Of a stretch of 10,661 nucleotides of DNA, positions 6,510 to 10,661 are shown piece by piece. Position 1 is the stretch's first letter. Each line of letters opens with the position of its first letter. Below the pieces are notes generated by a model. It worked only from the letters and a program-made list of their open reading frames with translations, was not told the origin of the DNA and did no database searches. Position numbers and translations under genes: made by a program. Source of the stretch: Acidobacteriota bacterium (lineage in GTDB: Bacteria > Acidobacteriota > Terriglobia > Terriglobales > Acidobacteriaceae); NCBI GenBank assembly GCA_021802085.1, contig JAKAAZ010000119.1, positions 1 to 10,661 of the forward strand, in the 5' to 3' direction.

Positions 6510-6515
6510 TAAAAT
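6508..6515 (+). promoter_or_regulatory. Extended -10 promoter candidate for yebC
   Basis: TGATAAAAT, overlapping the stop codon of the upstream gene, has the TG-N-TAnAAT form of an extended -10 element (hexamer TAAAAT at 6510-6515). No -35 is evident, which extended -10 promoters can tolerate. It would give yebC a leader of about 65 bases. Confidence 0.35.
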
Positions 6516-6588
6516 CGGGATTTGCACGGCTGTTTCGTAGCCGCAAAGTTCAACCGATTCCTTCCGAAAGCACTCCACGAGGTTCTCC

Positions 6589-7338
6589 ATGTCCGGCCAT
6601 TCAAAGTGGGCCACCATCAAGCATAAGAAGGGCGCGACTGACGCGAAACGCGGCAAGATATTCACGCGCCTCATCAAGGAAATCACCATGGCCGCCCGGG
6701 CCGGCGGTGGAGATCCCGACGGGAATCCTCGCCTGCGTGGCGCGATCGCCGCCGCCAAGGCGGAAAACATGCCCCAGGACAACATCAAGCGCGCCATCCA
6801 GCGTGGCACGGGCGAATTGGAAGGCGCCGCATACGAGGAGATCACTTTCGAGGGCTACGGGCCCGGCGGCGTTGCGATTATCGTGGAAGCGACGACCGAC
6901 AATCGCAACCGCACGGTCAGCGAAATTCGTCATGGGTTTTCAAAGAACGGCGGCAACCTCGGCGAATCGAATTCGGTTTCATGGATGTTTTCCAAGAAGG
7001 GGCTCATCTCTGTGGCCAAATCGTCCGCGGATGAAGACAAGCTGATGACGCTGGTGCTGGAAGCGGGCGGCGACGATATCCGCGATGAAGGCGATTCCTG
7101 GGAGATTCTCACCGAACCGGCGGCGTTCGACGCTGTTGTTGCCGCGCTGAAAACAGCAGGCGTCGAAACGCAGATGGCGGAAGTGACCTTGCTGGCTTCG
7201 ACCTACACCAAGCTCGAAGGCACGGCGGCGGCGCAGATGGTCCGGCTGCTGGAAGCGCTGGAAGATCAGGACGATGTGCAGAACGTGTATTCAAACTTCG
7301 ATATGGATGCCAAACAGCTCGAAGAAATCGCGGGCTGA
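6589..7338 (+). CDS. yebC: YebC/PmpR-family DNA-binding regulator or translation factor
   Basis: The start SGHSKWATIKHKKGATDAKRGK (residues 2-22, quoted in part) is the invariant N-terminus of the YebC/TACO1 family. It is followed by FTRLIKEI (25-32), NPRLRGAIAAAKAENMP (46-62, quoted in part), NIKRAIQRGTGE (65-76), EGYGPGGVAIIVE (88-100) and NRNRTVSEIRH (105-115). At 249 residues it has the usual three-domain length. Members have been described both as transcription regulators and, more recently, as factors that relieve ribosome stalling at proline-rich stretches. GAGG lies about seven bases before ATG 6589. In many bacteria yebC precedes ruvC/ruvAB; here an outer-membrane protein gene follows after about 145 bases. 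Confidence 0.96.
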   Translation: MSGHSKWATIKHKKGATDAKRGKIFTRLIKEITMAARAGGGDPDGNPRLRGAIAAAKAENMPQDNIKRAIQRGTGELEGAAYEEITFEGYGPGGVAIIVEATTDNRNRTVSEIRHGFSKNGGNLGESNSVSWMFSKKGLISVAKSSADEDKLMTLVLEAGGDDIRDEGDSWEILTEPAAFDAVVAALKTAGVETQMAEVTLLASTYTKLEGTAAAQMVRLLEALEDQDDVQNVYSNFDMDAKQLEEIAG

Positions 7339-7488
7339 AGCGAATCTGGAAAAGTATTGTTCTGCACCTAGCGAAGAATTCACAGATTCTCCTTTAGTCG
7401 GGGACAGTCGTTCTCCATTGCGAACGATGAAGCTCCCTGGATTTACAGGATCTCTGCCCGCAACTGACCGCGGCAAGTTGGAGTGCCC

Positions 7489-8208
7489 TTGAAGAAGCAG
7501 ATTGTTGTGTTCGGTGTTGTTTTCCTCGCCCTGGCCAAAGCCTCTTATTCCCAGACAAGTTCTTCTTCCATTTCTCAGGGTACTTTTCATTCCTCCTCGG
7601 CCCAGGCTGCTGCCAATGGAGATTTTGTCCACACCTTGATGCAGCATGATCCGTGGGACCGTGCCGTTTTCATGGACGGTGGGTTCGGAACGTCGGGAGA
7701 AACCAGCGACCACTTTCTGAATGCAGGTGTTCGGCTAGGGAAAGTGCTCACCGATCCAGCCCTCCCCGGTGTTCTTCGCGGCCAATTCGAATATGCGATT
7801 GAATTGATTCCATACTGGCAGGCCTTCACTCCAAAACAGACATATACGCTCACCACCGTAAATCCGCCCCGGTTGGTCACTACGGGCGGAACCTATCCAG
7901 GTCTGAGCATGACGCCCATTATTCTGCGCTGGAACCTCGTCCGCTGGAAGCGAGTCATGCCGTGGGTGCAGGGCGCGGGCGGCCTTATCTGGACCAATCA
8001 TAAATTTCCTCCGAATGGGTCCCGAGGAACCAGCGTCTGGAACTTCGAGCCTCAGTTTGGATTGGGCATCCATTATTTTGTGAAGCCTGGGCAGGCGATC
8101 ACTTTTGCCGCGAATGCCGTGCATATCTCAAACGCGAGCCTGGGAGACGCCAATCCCGGTATCAACGCGACCGTGCAGTTCCAGCTTGGCTACACATGGT
8201 GGAAATGA
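7489..8208 (+). CDS. PagL-like acyloxyacyl hydrolase family outer-membrane protein
   Basis: The 239-residue product begins with a signal peptide (KKQIVVFGVVFLALAKASYSQ, cleavage near residue 22). Alternating hydrophobic, beta-barrel-like strands follow, and the C-terminus is aromatic (GYTWWK). The late motif VHISNASLGDANPGIN (211-226) matches the active-site region of lipid A 3-O-deacylase PagL, with His212 and Ser214 at the spacing of the His-x-Ser pair. The catalytic Glu of PagL, 14 residues after the His, is Asn226 here. The family removes an acyl chain from lipid A at the outer membrane; whether this member is active is uncertain. I prefer the TTG at 7489, preceded by GGAG at five bases, over GTG 7483, which has no ribosome binding site. 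ftcD starts 13 bases after its stop. Confidence 0.75.
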   Translation: MKKQIVVFGVVFLALAKASYSQTSSSSISQGTFHSSSAQAAANGDFVHTLMQHDPWDRAVFMDGGFGTSGETSDHFLNAGVRLGKVLTDPALPGVLRGQFEYAIELIPYWQAFTPKQTYTLTTVNPPRLVTTGGTYPGLSMTPIILRWNLVRWKRVMPWVQGAGGLIWTNHKFPPNGSRGTSVWNFEPQFGLGIHYFVKPGQAITFAANAVHISNASLGDANPGINATVQFQLGYTWWK

Positions 8209-8221
8209 CAATCGTGCCGGA

Positions 8222-9136
8222 ATGAACAACAAAGAGGCCATCATCGAGTGCGTGCCAAATTTTTCCGAGGGGAAGGACCCCGCCGTGGTGCGGGAGATTG
8301 TCCATGCCATGAAGGTCGATGGCGTTTCCTTGCTGGACTACTCGCTCGACGCCGATCATAACCGCTCCGTGGTTACCATTGCGGGCGCGTCCGCGCCTGT
8401 CGTTGAATCGGTCCTTCGGGGTATCGGCAAGGCGGTCCAATCGATCGACCTGACAGCGCAACAGGGTGTCCATCCCCGAATCGGCGCCGCCGATGTTATA
8501 CCGCTGGCGCCGATTCGCGGAATTTCATTGCCGGAATGTGCCGCGCTGGCACGCCAGCTGGGCCAGGAGATCTGGAAGCGTTTCCAGGTTCCGGTGTATT
8601 TTTACGAGGCTGCCGCGCTGCGCCCAGACCGACGATTGCTGGAGGACGTTCGAAACGGTCAATTCGAGGGGTTGCAAAAAAAAGTCCAGCAGGATGTAAC
8701 GCGCCGTCCGGATGTCGGTGGTCCTTCGCTGCATCCGACTGCGGGGGCCAGCGCGGTTGGAGCGCGGCAACTTTTAATCGCCTGCAACGTTTACTTGAAT
8801 ACAAGCAATGTCGGAACCGCGCGCACCATTGCCCGAGAGATTCGAGGATCGAGCGGTGGGCTTGCGGGATTGAAGGCGATGGGGGTTCTGGTCCGCGGGC
8901 GCGCTCAAGTTTCGATGAACATCACGGATTTTCAAGGGACGCCGGTCAGTGCAGCCTATCGAGCGGTCAAAGAAGCTGCCGGTCGGCTTGGGGCACAGCC
9001 GGACATGGTGGAACTGATCGGGTTGGTGCCGGAGGCAGCCGTCGAGCCGGGCAGTGAGTGGATGGAACTGGCCACCAATTTTTCGACCGCGCGAACGCTG
9101 GAGCGTAGACTGGAATCACCTCTCACTTGGCCGTAG
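8222..9136 (+). CDS. ftcD: Glutamate formimidoyltransferase (monofunctional)
   Basis: The enzyme moves the formimino group from N-formimino-L-glutamate, a histidine breakdown product, to tetrahydrofolate. The 304 residues cover both formiminotransferase subdomains: ECVPNFSEG (9-17), DADHNRSVVTIAG (43-55), GVHPRIGAADVIPLAP (82-97; His84 aligns with the catalytic His of the mammalian enzyme), HPTAGASAVGAR (171-182), CNVYLNT (188-194), QVSMNITDF (229-237) and ELIGLVPEAA (264-273). There is no cyclodeaminase domain, so the formimino-THF product must be handled by a separate FchA-type enzyme or left to another route. The frame is open further upstream, but family homology starts at ATG 8222, 13 bases after the pagL-like stop; the Shine-Dalgarno is weak, so translational coupling is possible. 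No hut genes are nearby. Confidence 0.92.
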   Translation: MNNKEAIIECVPNFSEGKDPAVVREIVHAMKVDGVSLLDYSLDADHNRSVVTIAGASAPVVESVLRGIGKAVQSIDLTAQQGVHPRIGAADVIPLAPIRGISLPECAALARQLGQEIWKRFQVPVYFYEAAALRPDRRLLEDVRNGQFEGLQKKVQQDVTRRPDVGGPSLHPTAGASAVGARQLLIACNVYLNTSNVGTARTIAREIRGSSGGLAGLKAMGVLVRGRAQVSMNITDFQGTPVSAAYRAVKEAAGRLGAQPDMVELIGLVPEAAVEPGSEWMELATNFSTARTLERRLESPLTWP

Positions 9137-9174
9137 GGCATGGTCGCAGCCTGGAAAATCCGCTCTTGGGCGGG

Positions 9175-9196
9175 CCTGGACGCGACCGCATCCAGG
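9175..9196 (+). terminator. Hairpin downstream of ftcD
   Basis: CCTGGA (9175-9180) and TCCAGG (9191-9196) pair, and two further inner pairs after one mismatch make a stem of about nine positions with a GACC loop. It lies 39 bases past the ftcD stop. There is no T-run after it, so it is a possible transcript end or processing site, not a classic intrinsic terminator. Confidence 0.3.
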
Positions 9197-9293
9197 GTGA
9201 GACTTAGAACGCAGTCGCGCGTCGAAGATTGAGGGTGCCTGGAAACAATCCGACGGCGCCGAGACACCGTAACCCAGATACGAGGAGATGTAC

Positions 9294-10253
9294 ATGAATC
9301 GCTGGAAAAGAGCATTAGGTTACAGTTTGGGTGCGGTTGCACTGGCTGTGTTTACCCTGTCGGCATCGGCGTCGCAGTTGGCAACCGAGTCGCAGGCCGC
9401 TGTCCCAGAAGATGTACAGCAACTTATCGTCGTCGACTACCAGGCAATGGAGAATTCCGATATTGCGATGAAGCTGCGGGCCAAGGTTCTGCCGCCGGAG
9501 TTGAAGCGGTTGCAGGATGCGCTGCAAAGCTCCGGGATGAATGTGAATCAGAGTGTGACCCAGCTTGCGTTCGCTTCCTACCGGGTTCCGGGCGATACTT
9601 CTTCGCGCATTGTCGGGATCGCGTCGGGCCAGTTTCCCGTGCAGGAGTTTCTCGATAACTTCAAGAAACACCACGTCAAGGGAACGCAGGTACGGAACGA
9701 AACCATCTATCCGATGGGAAATACAGGATTGAGCGTGACATTTCTGGATCAGACCACCATGATCTTCGGCTCGTTGGATGCGATCAGAAATTCGCTGGAC
9801 GCCCGTGACGGGATTACTCCCAGCTTCCTCACCAATACCGCGATGCAGAACCTGATGCCAGTGCTGCAGAACGAAGCTGTGTGGAGCATCCTGGACCAGA
9901 AAGGCACGCAGGAGATGATGAAGTCCGTTCTGGGGCAAGCCGCGCAGGTGGCCGACTTTAGCACCGTGAAAAACAGTCTGATCGGCTCACGCTACACCAT
10001 GGACTTCAACCAGGGCGTCAATTTCTCGCTGGATGTAGTGACCCCCGATACGATGACGGCGGCGACGATGTCTTCCCTGATGGGTGCTGCGTCTCTGTTT
10101 GAAAAAATGAATGCGACGCCAACCGAGCAGCAGGCGATCGACGCGACAAATATTAATTCCAGCGGAAACGTTCTCCAGGTGCGTTTCGCCGCTTCCGACG
10201 ACCAGTTCGCATCCTTGCTGAACTCGCAGCTGTTCCAGTCCGTGATTCACTAG
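9294..10253 (+). CDS. Secreted protein of unknown function (319 residues)
   Basis: I do not recognise a named family. The protein has a clear signal peptide (basic NRWKR, hydrophobic core about 10-22, ASAS-Q cleavage near 27). The mature part mixes predicted strands and helices: LIVVDYQ (44-50), LAFASYRV (91-98), RIVGIASGQF (105-114), IYPMGNTGLSVTFLDQTTMIFGS (138-160, quoted here only as strand-rich segments IYPMG and MIFGS) and a later strand set at 239-250 and 293-300. The pattern of a strand-rich unit followed by IFGSLDAIRNSLDA resembles periplasmic DUF3352-like repeats, but this is a loose structural impression. No lipobox, no catalytic motif and no Cys in the mature chain. GAGGAG (9282-9287) sits six bases before ATG 9294, which makes that start better than the ATG at 9288. 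It stands alone, with gaps of about 155 bases before and 400 after. Confidence 0.8.
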   Translation: MNRWKRALGYSLGAVALAVFTLSASASQLATESQAAVPEDVQQLIVVDYQAMENSDIAMKLRAKVLPPELKRLQDALQSSGMNVNQSVTQLAFASYRVPGDTSSRIVGIASGQFPVQEFLDNFKKHHVKGTQVRNETIYPMGNTGLSVTFLDQTTMIFGSLDAIRNSLDARDGITPSFLTNTAMQNLMPVLQNEAVWSILDQKGTQEMMKSVLGQAAQVADFSTVKNSLIGSRYTMDFNQGVNFSLDVVTPDTMTAATMSSLMGAASLFEKMNATPTEQQAIDATNINSSGNVLQVRFAASDDQFASLLNSQLFQSVIH

Positions 10254-10584
10254 GTTGTCTCTTTTATCGCGAGAGTCTTCAGGAGTTTCTGGAGCCTGCC
10301 CGGTTGATGGGCAGGGACGCACTCCGCCGCCCGTGATGGGGATGTGTGGTTCACCCGCGACCGCCTGCCCTCTACAAGCATGCGGCGATGGGTTCCGGCG
10401 GTGTGATGTGCCTTCATTGCCCGAGTACCTTCCCAAAGTGGATCAGGGTTCAGAAGATGTTCTTGCTGCGATTGTCAAGACGGTCCCTTATCCCCCTGAT
10501 CCGTGGATAACATTGCGTGCAAGTTGATGCGATATCCAGAAAGCCGCGTGGAGTGGCAGGATGCGGGTTGAATGAGGAGTGTCT
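10254..10584. other. Intergenic stretch with a hairpin and no convincing gene
   Basis: A 7-bp perfect stem, CCTGCCC (10295-10301) with GGGCAGG (10309-10315) and a 7-base loop, lies about 40 bases after the preceding stop and may end that transcript, though no T-run follows. A frame open from a TTG at 10255 to 10527 has no ribosome binding site, begins directly after the preceding stop, and has irregular composition, so I do not call it a gene. Confidence 0.45.
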
Positions 10585-10596
10585 ATGGTCTATTTT
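10568..10596 (+). promoter_or_regulatory. Sigma70-like promoter candidate near the right edge
   Basis: TTGAAT (10568-10573) and TATTTT (10591-10596) each match four of six consensus positions and are separated by exactly 17 bases. Transcription would start near 10603 and could serve a gene beginning at ATG 10637 that runs off the window. It overlaps the alternative start at 10585, so at most one of the two readings is right. Confidence 0.25.
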
Positions 10597-10661
10597 CCTG
10601 CACCTTTCAGGTGCGAGGAACGGTTACGATGTGGACATGAATCCGCCCCGAAAGCCTTCGC
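10585..10661 (+). CDS. Possible start of a gene cut by the window edge
   Basis: ATG 10585 follows GAGGAG (10574-10579) at five bases and opens a frame without a stop to the end of the window (25 codons, with two Cys). The peptide is too short to recognise. A second candidate start, ATG 10637 in another frame, would fit the promoter-like pair at 10568-10596 but lacks a ribosome binding site. Confidence 0.25.
   Translation, partial: MVYFPAPFRCEERLRCGHESAPKAF

Noticed and set aside
7408..7427. TCGTTC/GAACGA hairpin after yebC as a terminator
   Set aside because: Only six pairs, a loop of eight and no T-run; too weak to call, though transcript ends may lie here.
8105..8221. N-terminal extension of the formiminotransferase from ATG 8105
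   Set aside because: It would overlap the end of the PagL-like gene by over 100 bases in another frame and does not look like the family; ECVPNFSEG is normally near the N-terminus.
10600..10614. GCACCT-TTC-AGGTGC hairpin near the right edge as a terminator
   Set aside because: Short stem, no T-run after it on either strand, and no gene ends just before it.

Overview
The window reads as chromosomal DNA of a GC-rich, Gram-negative-type bacterium, most likely an Acidobacteriota member (Terriglobia/Koribacter-like). This rests on the style of the secreted proteins (a glycine-rich protein with a Tyr/Pro head, a PagL-type acyloxyacyl hydrolase, and a secreted 319-residue protein of unknown function) and on the housekeeping sequences. 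The taxonomic call is inference; no rRNA or tRNA is present to settle it.

Layout from left to right. Bases 1-840 hold one minus-strand gene for a secreted glycine-rich repeat protein, with its own terminator and a strong ribosome binding site. Bases about 840-2310 are a decayed, gene-poor stretch. It contains a P-loop ATPase-like gene on the minus strand broken by at least three frameshifts, a truncated tyrosine-recombinase (integrase) fragment on the plus strand, and a possible 57-codon small ORF. This looks like the scar of an old mobile or defence-type insertion.

From 2367 the sequence is dense and intact: a membrane-anchored GT2 glycosyltransferase and a quinone oxidoreductase-like enzyme (plus). 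These converge on a minus-strand pair, purQ followed by a CpsB/YwqE-like PHP phosphatase. Next come a short AI-2E-type membrane protein and yebC (plus), then a PagL-like outer-membrane protein closely followed by a formiminotransferase (ftcD type), and then a secreted protein of unknown function. The last 400 bases hold no convincing complete gene, only a possible gene start running off the right edge.

The intact genes mix core metabolism (purine synthesis, one-carbon transfer from formiminoglutamate), translation or transcription control (YebC) and envelope functions (glycosyltransferase, CpsB-like phosphatase, PagL-like protein). They do not form one pathway. I found no CRISPR array, no complete mobile element and no clearly new multi-gene system. 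The points most worth following are the ATPase/integrase scar, the PagL-like protein lacking the usual catalytic Glu, possible leaderless starts at two genes, and the half-length AI-2E protein.
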